Of a stretch of 8,246 bases of DNA, positions 1-6,473 are shown one piece after another (within the stretch, counting starts at the first letter, position 1; each line of letters opens with the position of its first letter). Where the stretch lies: contig JAKEGR010000130.1 in the NCBI GenBank assembly GCA_022615465.1, positions 1 through 8,246 of the forward strand, in the 5' to 3' direction. A program made the translations under genes and the position numbers. The stretch is from Planctomycetota bacterium. GTDB taxonomy: Bacteria > Planctomycetota > Planctomycetia > Pirellulales > Lacipirellulaceae. The notes under the pieces are model-generated. The model saw only the letters and a program-made list of their open reading frames with translations. It was not told the origin of the DNA and searched no databases.

Positions 1-152
1 ATCGCGGCGATGGTTGGCCGAGCTTTCTCGGAAATGAGACAATTGTATCGCTGGCATGGATCGATAATTGGCGACTGAGCGAGCATTCAACGGCAATCGA
101 GCTATCGTGAATCGTTGTGGGTAGACCGCTGGATATCTCAGAGACGCTGGCC

Positions 153-159
153 GGAGGGG
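153..159 (+). promoter_or_regulatory. Ribosome binding site of the response regulator
   Basis: The sequence GGAGGGG is a strong anti-SD match. It lies 9 bases before the ATG at 169 but only 3 bases before the alternative TTG at 163, so it favours the ATG as the true start. No other gene in the window has a comparable site. Confidence 0.7.
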
Positions 160-168
160 TGATTGCAA

Positions 169-801
169 ATGGCCATTGATTTGCTCATTGCTGATGACCA
201 TGAGGTCGCGCGCGCCGGGTTGAGGTCCATGTTCGCAGGCACCGATGTCCGTGTTGTGGCGGAAGCAGAAAACGGCAACCAGACGTTGCAGTTGGCACTG
301 GATCATCGTCCTCACGTGGTGTTATTGGACGTACGCATGCCCAATGGAGATGGGCTTGGTTGCCTGGCGAGAATCAAGCTGGAGTTGCCGGGGATGCCGG
401 TGCTCATGTTCAGCGCTTATGACAATCCAACGTATGTGGCAAGAGCGGCAGCGCTGGGGGCTGCGGGCTACTTGACGAAGAGCGCCAGCCGATCTGACAT
501 CATCGATGCAGTTCGCACCGTGGCAAGCGGCGAGACGATTTGGTCGAGCGACGAACTCCGGCGTGTGACGGGCACCCTTGCCACGCCACTAGCTCAGGGC
601 GATAGCGAAATTCCGTTGACCAAACGGGAAGGCGAAGTCCTGAAACAACTTGCCTTTGGCCTGACAAACAAGGAAATCGCCCAGGCGCTTGGAATCAGCT
701 ACGAAACCGTCAAAGAGCACGTGCAGCACATCCTGCGCAAAATTGGTGTTTCAGATCGCACTCAGGCTGCCGTGTGGGCGGTGCGGAAAGAACTCGTTTA
801 G
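169..801 (+). CDS. LuxR/NarL-family two-component response regulator
   Basis: This is a cytoplasmic DNA-binding response regulator of 210 residues, the usual length of the NarL/FixJ family. Numbered from ATG 169, the receiver domain spans about 3-120. It has the acidic pair D9-D10, the phosphoacceptor D54 (in LLDVRMP), the switch Ser82 and the conserved Lys104 (in GYLTK). A linker follows, then a LuxR-type helix-turn-helix at about 148-205 (LTKREGEVLKQLA...NKEIAQALGIS...TVKEHVQHILRKIGV). All phosphorylation residues are present, so it should be activated by a histidine kinase or a small phosphodonor and then regulate transcription. The kinase is not in the window, so the signal and targets are unknown. 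A TTG six bases upstream (163) is an alternative start, but the Shine-Dalgarno spacing fits the ATG. The next gene is 600 bases away, so this gene is probably transcribed separately. Confidence 0.95.
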   Translation: MAIDLLIADDHEVARAGLRSMFAGTDVRVVAEAENGNQTLQLALDHRPHVVLLDVRMPNGDGLGCLARIKLELPGMPVLMFSAYDNPTYVARAAALGAAGYLTKSASRSDIIDAVRTVASGETIWSSDELRRVTGTLATPLAQGDSEIPLTKREGEVLKQLAFGLTNKEIAQALGISYETVKEHVQHILRKIGVSDRTQAAVWAVRKELV

Positions 802-897
802 CTGGGTGCTCTCTGTTGAAGCGGAAGCGGGCCGTCTTGCCACGCTTCATGGTAGCGGTCGTTGCTCTTTTTCACCGGCTCGGCTGTTCGAAAAAGC

Positions 898-982
898 GGG
901 CCTCGAATGAGCCAATTACGGATTGGCTCGACGCAGCAGTCAGGGGCAAGACAAACTGCCGCGCCAGATGCATTCGAGGCTC
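898..982. repeat. Nested inverted repeats, possible three-way-junction RNA fold
   Basis: GCCTCGAAT at 900-908 pairs perfectly with ATTCGAGGC at 972-980. The stem can extend to 898/982 through one G-U pair. Inside it, GAGCCAAT 909-916 pairs with ATTGGCTC 922-929 around a 5-base loop, starting directly after the outer stem. A weaker 5-bp hairpin pairs GCAGT 936-940 with ACTGC 955-959. The pairings are seen directly. That they form a functional RNA, operator or remnant element is unproven; chance is possible for the smaller stem. Confidence 0.35.
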
Positions 983-1276
983 CGCGGGCCAGCGCCATAA
1001 CCGAGCAGACAGCGTGCCAAGAGCAGCGTGGTGACATCGGGTGGGAATTGGTTGTGGAAACCTAAGTATTGGCGTCGCTTGGTTTTGCCGCGAGAAGGTT
1101 CCTTTGGGTTTTCTGGTTTTGTTGAGGTGTCGTGGCGGACAACGACCGTTTGACGATGTACGAGTGTGCAACACCTGGCCGACAGGATTGCAGCGTGCTA
1201 ATCCACTTTTTCTCGCCATCAAATCAGCCAAGGGTCACCGTGTGCAATCTGTACCAATTTGAGATTCTGCTCGATC

Positions 1277-1305
1277 TTCGACGACGCAAGTCTTTGGTGT
1301 AGAAT
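1277..1305 (+). promoter_or_regulatory. Possible sigma-70-like promoter for the lipid kinase-kdsA run
   Basis: TAGAAT at 1300-1305 matches the -10 consensus at five of six positions. It follows a poor -35-like TTCGAC at 1277-1282 with a 17-base spacer. It lies about 100 bases before the preferred start at 1402. The weak -35 box makes this tentative. Confidence 0.25.
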
Positions 1306-1401
1306 GATTTGACGGCAGGGAGGGATCTCTCTTGCGAGATGGTCACTCTGATAAGCAGCTCCCCTTGTATCCCCGGCGATTCTCAACGTGAGACGCAAGC
1401 C

Positions 1402-2394
1402 ATGACGGCCCGAACGGCAGCCAAACAAAGTGAAACGGCTCGTGACGTCTTGATCAGCGTTAATCCCCGTGCGGGCCTTCGCTCGCGTCACGACCGCGTG
1501 GCAGCCATCGAGCGGGCAATTTCAGCGGCCGGCTACCGTGTGCGGCTGGTTGCCGACCTGGAAGAGTTGTCTGTCTTATCGCAAGTCGGCGCCCAAGAGG
1601 GCCGGCTACGGGCGGTTCTTACGGCGGGCGGGGATGGAACCGCGGCCGTTGTTCGAAACCATGTGCCGCTGGAGGTGCCCATATTGCCTCTGCCGCTCGG
1701 TACCGAAAGCCTATTGGGTCGATACACGGACCAAAGCGCCGAGCCAGCCGCGGTGGTTGCAACCCTCGACCGCGGCGTTGTCGCTGGGTTCGACTTGGGC
1801 CGCGCGGGCGATCGGTACTTTTTGTTGATGATCAGCGTCGGCTTCGATGCCGAGGTCATCCGCCGGCTGCACAACAGTCGCCGGGGAAACATCTCCCGCC
1901 TGGCCTATGTTAAACCGACGCTCTCGACGATTCGTAGTTACAGATATCCGGAGTTGCAGCTATATTGCAACGGTTCGGCGGCGGAAGGCCAACCGATACG
2001 CTGCCGGTGGCTGTTCGGGTTCAATCTGCCGAAGTACGCTTGCGGATGGCAGATTGCGCCGGACGCCGTTGGCACGGATGGCCTGCTCGACGTATGCGCG
2101 TTTCACAATGGTTCGTTGTTAGGTGTTTTCCGTTACCTGTGGCATGTCACGTGCCGCGCCCACCATCTGCTGGCGGATATGACCGTCTTGCGGAGCGAGT
2201 GTTTTCGCCTCGAAGCGGCTGGCGCTGAGGACGTGGCCTACCAGATTGATGGCGAGTTTGGCGGAACTCTGCCGGTGGACGTGGAAGTTCTACCGGGCGA
2301 ACTACGGTTGCTAGTTTCGGTCGCGACAGCCACTCGTTTGGGGTTTACTCATTTGGCTGAGGCGGAATCACTCATTTCAGCAGCCGGCAACTAA
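1402..2394 (+). CDS. Diacylglycerol/sphingosine-kinase-family lipid kinase
   Basis: This 330-residue protein belongs to the DAGK-catalytic (YegS/DgkB-like) ATP-dependent lipid kinase family. Numbered from ATG 1402, the nucleotide-binding lobe has the opening N-P-R-A-G motif at 21-25 and the diagnostic GGDGT at 76-80. PLGTESLLGR follows (ending at 107), where family members usually carry an Asn in the GTxN-type motif; here it is Ser103. The C-terminal beta-rich lobe shows SVGFD (about 145-149), IAPDA...DGLLDV (to about 231) and the late acidic IDGE (D283-E285). The expected product is a phosphorylated lipid made at the inner face of the membrane; the exact substrate cannot be read from sequence. 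The frame is open back to a TTG at 1309. ATG 1402 is preferred because the family normally begins shortly before the NPxxG motif, although no clear Shine-Dalgarno precedes it. It is 39 bases upstream of kdsA and probably in the same transcript. Confidence 0.85.
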   Translation: MTARTAAKQSETARDVLISVNPRAGLRSRHDRVAAIERAISAAGYRVRLVADLEELSVLSQVGAQEGRLRAVLTAGGDGTAAVVRNHVPLEVPILPLPLGTESLLGRYTDQSAEPAAVVATLDRGVVAGFDLGRAGDRYFLLMISVGFDAEVIRRLHNSRRGNISRLAYVKPTLSTIRSYRYPELQLYCNGSAAEGQPIRCRWLFGFNLPKYACGWQIAPDAVGTDGLLDVCAFHNGSLLGVFRYLWHVTCRAHHLLADMTVLRSECFRLEAAGAEDVAYQIDGEFGGTLPVDVEVLPGELRLLVSVATATRLGFTHLAEAESLISAAGN

Positions 2395-2433
2395 CGGCAA
2401 ACTCATGCCACGTCCTTACACACTGGCGATTAC

Positions 2434-3309
2434 GTGTTGAACCACCCTGCCAAGATCGGTCCTTATCGTTGCGGCCCCGGCGAAGAGTTGCTGGTGATCG
2501 CCGGCCCGTGTGTCATCGAGAACGAATCGCTGACGTTGGAAATTGCCGAAGAGCTGGCGCGCAGCACGCACGGCCTGCCCGTTCAATTAGTTTTCAAGGC
2601 GTCGTTCGACAAGGCCAACCGTACTAGCAAGGAAGCGTTTCGCGGCGCGGGTCTGGAGGAAGGTTTGCGAATCCTGACGCGGGCGAGAGAGGCGACTGGT
2701 TTGCCAGTGACGACCGACATCCACGAGTCGTGGCAGGCTAAGCCGGTGGCTGAAGTCTGTGAACTGCTGCAAATCCCGGCGTTTCTGGCACGGCAGACCG
2801 ATTTGCTGGTGGCTGCCGCGCGAACGGGCCGTGCGGTGAACGTCAAAAAAGGACAATTCATGGCCCCGTGGGAAATGAGGCACGTGGTCGATAAACTACA
2901 AGCTGCTGGGTGCAGCAATGTGCTGCTCTGTGAGCGAGGCACGTTTTTCGGCTATGGCCGACTGGTGAACGACATGCGGGCAATTCCGCAAATGAGAGCA
3001 CTCGGCGTGCCTGTGGTCTTTGACGCGACGCACAGCGTCCAGGAACCGGGGGGACTAGGCGCGGCCACGGGCGGCAACCGAGAGATGGTCGAGCCGCTAG
3101 CGCGCGCGGCGGTAGCGATTGGGATCGATGGTCTTTTCTGCGAGACACATCCGGTTCCCGACCGTTCTCCCAGCGATGGGCCAAACATGGTTCCACTGGC
3201 CCAATTCAGCGGCATGTTGCAGAGGCTGCTGGCAATCCGCAAAACGGTTGCGGAAGTTGACCGCGGCGATTTCTCGGACTTTGGACCGCAATGTTATCTT
3301 GACGTGTGA
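2434..3309 (+). CDS. kdsA: 3-deoxy-8-phosphooctulonate synthase (Kdo-8-P synthase)
   Basis: This cytoplasmic aldolase-type TIM-barrel enzyme condenses phosphoenolpyruvate with arabinose 5-phosphate to give Kdo-8-phosphate, the first committed step to the Kdo sugar of lipopolysaccharide. The 291 residues span a full-length enzyme. Visible family motifs are AGPCVIEN (23-30), [12 protein letters not shown] (54-65), TDIHE (94-98), [12 protein letters not shown] (114-125), NVKKGQF (136-142), [17 protein letters not shown] (166-182), FDATHSVQ (196-203) and FCETHP (235-240). Cys26 occupies the position that is Asn in the metal-independent E. coli enzyme. Together with His200, Glu237 and Asp248 it forms the four-ligand set of the metal-dependent class, as in Aquifex aeolicus. 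The start is GTG 2434, followed directly by TTG; no clear Shine-Dalgarno is seen. It ends 3 bases before the lipoprotein gene, so the two are surely co-transcribed. Confidence 0.97.
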   Translation: MLNHPAKIGPYRCGPGEELLVIAGPCVIENESLTLEIAEELARSTHGLPVQLVFKASFDKANRTSKEAFRGAGLEEGLRILTRAREATGLPVTTDIHESWQAKPVAEVCELLQIPAFLARQTDLLVAAARTGRAVNVKKGQFMAPWEMRHVVDKLQAAGCSNVLLCERGTFFGYGRLVNDMRAIPQMRALGVPVVFDATHSVQEPGGLGAATGGNREMVEPLARAAVAIGIDGLFCETHPVPDRSPSDGPNMVPLAQFSGMLQRLLAIRKTVAEVDRGDFSDFGPQCYLDV

Positions 3310-3312
3310 CCG

Positions 3313-5385
3313 ATGCGGCTTATTCACATTTGTTGTGTGTTGTTCCTTGGGGTTGTTAGTGCAGCATCCACCGGGTGCAGGCCGACATCAACCCCCAGCG
3401 GGCGGTCGCGGCCGATGCTCGAGCGCCGCACCGATCGGGGGGAGAGCCTGCTGAATGCCGCGATCTCTCAATTGCAGGATCTGCCTGCGTACATTGATAC
3501 CGATTTGCGCCCGCCTGTCGTTGTGCTCGATTCGACGAAAAGCGGCGATGGACAAGATGTGCTTGCCGTATGCATGGTTCATCCCGACGTGCCCGACGGA
3601 AAGATCAACTACCTATTCGCGAACAGTGGAAATAGCCGCTTTCGTACTCTGGGTGTCAAGCCGGGAGACACGCTGAAGTACTATGTGCTGCTCGATGAAG
3701 AAAGCATGGCCACTGGCATTGCACAGGAAGTGGCGATGGAGTTGACCGTCGCCCAGATCCTCAATGAGAATACCCTGCTGGTCGAAGGGGGGCTGAGCCA
3801 GCCGGTATTGGAACCGGCAAAGATCGAAGTCTGGCGGTATGTCGACGACCGCCTGGCCGAGATCAATCGACAACTGGACCGGTACGTGAAACGTCGGCCA
3901 CCGCCGATCGGATGGGAGCCAAGCCCCGCTGATCAAGTCCTGTCCCAGATCGTGGTGCGGCTCAACCAATGGCTGCGACAGAACGAACCAAAGACAGACT
4001 GGCAGATCGATCCACTGATCGAGACCTTGGATGAATCCCTTGCCCGCGACGAGCTTCTCAAGCCGTTCATCTCGCAAGAAGCTTTGGCGGGACCGTTTTT
4101 TCAGCCACACGAAGGGCGGTTGATGCAGGAGGCGGTGTGGCTGCGCGACATTGCGAGTTGGGCGCACGGTGACAGCTTGGACGCCGTGGATCGGGCAGCG
4201 GCGCTGTTTGATTGGACGGTACGCAATATCCAACTTGACGAGGATCAACTCGCCAACTCGGCGCCCCATCGGCCGTGGCAAACGCTGCTCTATGGGCATG
4301 GTACGGCTGAGGAGCGGGCATGGGTCTTTGCCCAGCTTTGCCGGCATATGGGGCTTGACGTCGTGATCCTGGCCGTCGCGCCGCCAGGAACTGTGCCTGC
4401 GTCTTCCGAGGCCACGGCAAAGTTCTGGCTGCCGGCGCTGGTCGATGATGGCCAACTCTACCTTTTCGACGCCCGGCTTGGGCTGGCGATCCCAGGCCCA
4501 CGGGGTGAAGGGATTGCGACGCTCGAGCAAACGCGCGCCGACGACACGCTGTTGCGGCAGCTTGATGTCGACGAATCGTCGTATCCGATGACTGCCGAGC
4601 GTCTCAAGCAGGTCGAGGCCCTGGTGGTCGCCGATCCATTCAGCCTGACGCGCCGAGCCAATCAGGTTGACTCGAAACTTGCCGGTGATGACAAGCTGCT
4701 GCTGTCTGCTACTCCCAATGAGCTGGCCGGGCGTTTGAAGACATCGACGGGAAGTGTGACCGTCCGGCTTTGGGATTTTCCGTTTCGAACGTTACGCGAT
4801 CAGTTGAAATTGGGTACATCCGCACGTCGGGGGGAAGACCGATTACGTGAAGCGATTGCGTTCGAGCCGTTCGCCTGGCGGCCAAAATTGTGGAAAGCCC
4901 GCGCACTCCACTTTCAGGGACGTCGGCAGTTGGCCCGTCGGGAGGATGATAAAACCGGCCCCCAAACGGAAGACGAATTGATCGACGACCATCGCGAGGC
5001 GGGACAACTTTACCTTGATCCTTCGGTGAGAGTGCCGGATCGCCAAATGACTCCAACGGAAGGGAAGGAGAAACGCCGAGTTGATCGGGCGGTCAAACTC
5101 GGCGCTACCTACTGGGTAGGACTGTTGGCGTTTGACGATGGCAAGTATGAAGTGGCGGCGGATTGGCTTAGCCGTCCAGAATTAGCTGCAGAGGATTCGC
5201 CGTGGGTCAGCGGCGCTCTTTACAATCTGGCTCGAACGTACGAAACACAGGGCAAAATCGCCGAGGCTGTGCAACTGCTTGAGGAAGATCGTTCGCCTCA
5301 GCGACATGGCAATCGCTTTCGGGCCAAGTGGCTCAAGTCGAAGGTGAAGAACCAGCCGCCATCGTCGCCGAGCGATTCCGAATGA
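3313..5385 (+). CDS. Predicted lipoprotein with degenerate transglutaminase-like domain and C-terminal TPRs
   Basis: I do not recognise this 690-residue protein as a named gene. It begins with a basic residue, a hydrophobic stretch and STGC, giving a likely type II signal peptide with the lipidated Cys at 22. Ser at -3 makes the lipobox imperfect. Residues about 45-180 look like a small beta-rich domain (VKPGDTLKYYVLL, then ENTLLVEGG). Residues about 290-400 resemble the transglutaminase-like core: AAALFDWTVRNIQL leads into GHGTAEERAWVFAQL (328-342) and FWLPALVDDGQLYLFDARLG (371-390). The usual catalytic Cys before the xxxA position is Ala332, and the usual His before xW is Lys370; only Asp386 remains. 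It is therefore probably a non-enzymatic scaffold. Residues about 595-660 form two TPR-like helical hairpins. It starts 3 bases after kdsA with no clear Shine-Dalgarno. An envelope role is inferred from the signal peptide and neighbour only. Confidence 0.8.
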   Translation: MRLIHICCVLFLGVVSAASTGCRPTSTPSGRSRPMLERRTDRGESLLNAAISQLQDLPAYIDTDLRPPVVVLDSTKSGDGQDVLAVCMVHPDVPDGKINYLFANSGNSRFRTLGVKPGDTLKYYVLLDEESMATGIAQEVAMELTVAQILNENTLLVEGGLSQPVLEPAKIEVWRYVDDRLAEINRQLDRYVKRRPPPIGWEPSPADQVLSQIVVRLNQWLRQNEPKTDWQIDPLIETLDESLARDELLKPFISQEALAGPFFQPHEGRLMQEAVWLRDIASWAHGDSLDAVDRAAALFDWTVRNIQLDEDQLANSAPHRPWQTLLYGHGTAEERAWVFAQLCRHMGLDVVILAVAPPGTVPASSEATAKFWLPALVDDGQLYLFDARLGLAIPGPRGEGIATLEQTRADDTLLRQLDVDESSYPMTAERLKQVEALVVADPFSLTRRANQVDSKLAGDDKLLLSATPNELAGRLKTSTGSVTVRLWDFPFRTLRDQLKLGTSARRGEDRLREAIAFEPFAWRPKLWKARALHFQGRRQLARREDDKTGPQTEDELIDDHREAGQLYLDPSVRVPDRQMTPTEGKEKRRVDRAVKLGATYWVGLLAFDDGKYEVAADWLSRPELAAEDSPWVSGALYNLARTYETQGKIAEAVQLLEEDRSPQRHGNRFRAKWLKSKVKNQPPSSPSDSE

Positions 5386-5440
5386 CATAAGTCGGAAGCT
5401 GCGTTCGGCGCGCATCTTGCGATACCCCTTTCTACTGCGG

Positions 5441-5469
5441 TTGTCACGTTGGATTGCCACTCCTACAGG
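5441..5469 (+). promoter_or_regulatory. Weak candidate promoter before the transporter pair
   Basis: TTGTCA at 5441-5446 matches the -35 consensus at five of six positions. A 17-base spacer leads to TACAGG at 5464-5469, a poor -10. It lies in the 117-base gap ahead of the SBF-like gene, where a new transcript could begin. The poor -10 keeps this tentative. Confidence 0.2.
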
Positions 5470-5502
5470 ATTGCTTCCGTCCCGTTCAACGATTTTTTCC
5501 CA

Positions 5503-6465
5503 ATGATTGCTTTCCTTCGCTATCGCTGGTTCTTGTTGACGCTGTTGGCCGTGCTGACGGCGGGAATGACATGGCCGAACGCGATGCAGCCGATCAGGGC
5601 CTGGCTGCCATCGAACGCCATTATGGCGATCGTCACATTCATCATGGCGCTGCCCCTCGAGACACACGCTTTGTGGAGTGCCGTGCGCCGGCCAGGCCCG
5701 GCGTGGCTCGCGGTTGGCATGAATAGCGGGTTGGCACCGCTGTTGGGTTGGTTGGCGAGCCGCACGCTGCCGTCCGAGTTGGCGTTGGGTGTGATCGTTG
5801 CCACGGTCGTGCCGTGTACGTTGGCGACGGCGGCGGTTTGGACGCGGCGGGCCGGCGGCAACGATGCCGTTGCGTTCCTTGTAACCATGGTTACCAACCT
5901 TGCCTGTTTTATCGTCGTGCCGGCCTGGCTTAAGCTGCTGGCGGGCCTCGATGCAGACGTCGACTATCGGGCAATCGTGATAGGTCTGATTTTGTGGGTC
6001 GTGCTGCCGATTATCGTGGCCCAAATGCTCCGGCAGTGGCGACCGATTGGCCAGTGGGGCACTCGTCACAAGCTTCTTCTGAGTGGGCTGGCGCAGTTCG
6101 GTGTACTGAGCATGGTTTTTATCGGCGCGGTGGGCTGCGGCCAGAGATTGCAGGCGGTGTCCGATCATGCAGTTCTCTCCTTCCAGAACGTGGTGGTGAT
6201 GATCGTCGGCGTCGCGGTAGTGCATGTAACGCTGCTGGTTCTTGGCATGGTTGCGGGCCGACGGCTGCGGATGGCCCGGGAAGATGCCATTGCCGTGGCG
6301 TTTGCCGGTAGCCAAAAAACTCTCATGGTCGGTGCTTTTCTGGCATTGTCGGTCGGACCACTCGCCATTCTGCCGATGGTCACCTATCATGCCGTGCAAC
6401 TGTTCGTCGATACACTGATCGCCGATTGGCTGCGGGGCAAGCCGGCGGCAGCAACGAACCGGTAA
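5503..6465 (+). CDS. Bile acid:sodium symporter-like (SBF/SLC10A7-type) membrane transporter
   Basis: This inner-membrane protein of 320 residues has about ten hydrophobic segments, as expected for the SBF/BASS superfamily. It opens with the basic-aromatic FLRYRWFLL before the first membrane helix, which is typical of the SBF-like (SLC10A7, PF13593-type) branch. The two conserved crossover motifs are present: VPCTLATAAVWTRRAGGN (103-120) and AGSQKTLMVGAFLA (268-281). Family members move organic anions or other solutes with sodium, but substrates of bacterial SLC10A7-type proteins are poorly known, so none is assigned. The frame is open back to a TTG at 5449. ATG 5503 was chosen because it places the family N-terminus correctly, although no Shine-Dalgarno precedes it. 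The next transporter gene starts 8 bases after the stop, suggesting translational coupling and a shared transcript. Confidence 0.88.
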   Translation: MIAFLRYRWFLLTLLAVLTAGMTWPNAMQPIRAWLPSNAIMAIVTFIMALPLETHALWSAVRRPGPAWLAVGMNSGLAPLLGWLASRTLPSELALGVIVATVVPCTLATAAVWTRRAGGNDAVAFLVTMVTNLACFIVVPAWLKLLAGLDADVDYRAIVIGLILWVVLPIIVAQMLRQWRPIGQWGTRHKLLLSGLAQFGVLSMVFIGAVGCGQRLQAVSDHAVLSFQNVVVMIVGVAVVHVTLLVLGMVAGRRLRMAREDAIAVAFAGSQKTLMVGAFLALSVGPLAILPMVTYHAVQLFVDTLIADWLRGKPAAATNR

Positions 6466-6473
6466 CAAACCCA

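Larger units (their letters stand above)
802..1401 (+). other. Intergenic region with no convincing gene
   Basis: These 600 bases separate the response regulator from the lipid kinase. Short open frames exist on both strands, but their translations are rich in Arg, Cys, Trp and Ser, match no family I recognise and lack start signals. The first third is rich in inverted repeats: TGAAGCG 817-823 with CGCTTCA 843-849, CTTTTTC 867-873 with GAAAAAG 890-896, and the nested set at 898-982. None has the GC stem plus T-run of an intrinsic terminator. A possible promoter lies near the right end. Confidence 0.6.

Noticed and set aside
1..110. Possible C-terminus of an upstream gene entering from the left edge
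   Set aside because: Frames 1 and 3 stay open from the edge to stops at 76-78 and 108-110, but the 25 and 35 residues match nothing I recognise, so neither can be supported.
867..896. CTTTTTC/GAAAAAG inverted repeat as a terminator after the response regulator
   Set aside because: The stem is AT-rich with a 16-base loop and no following T-run, unlike an intrinsic terminator.
872..1231. A 119-codon - strand open frame in the intergenic region as a small gene
   Set aside because: Composition is basic and low in hydrophobic order, no ribosome binding site is seen, and it overlaps the inverted repeats.
3613..4530. A 305-codon open frame on the - strand opposite the lipoprotein
   Set aside because: No start signal or recognisable domain, and the + frame is a continuous exported protein in an operon.
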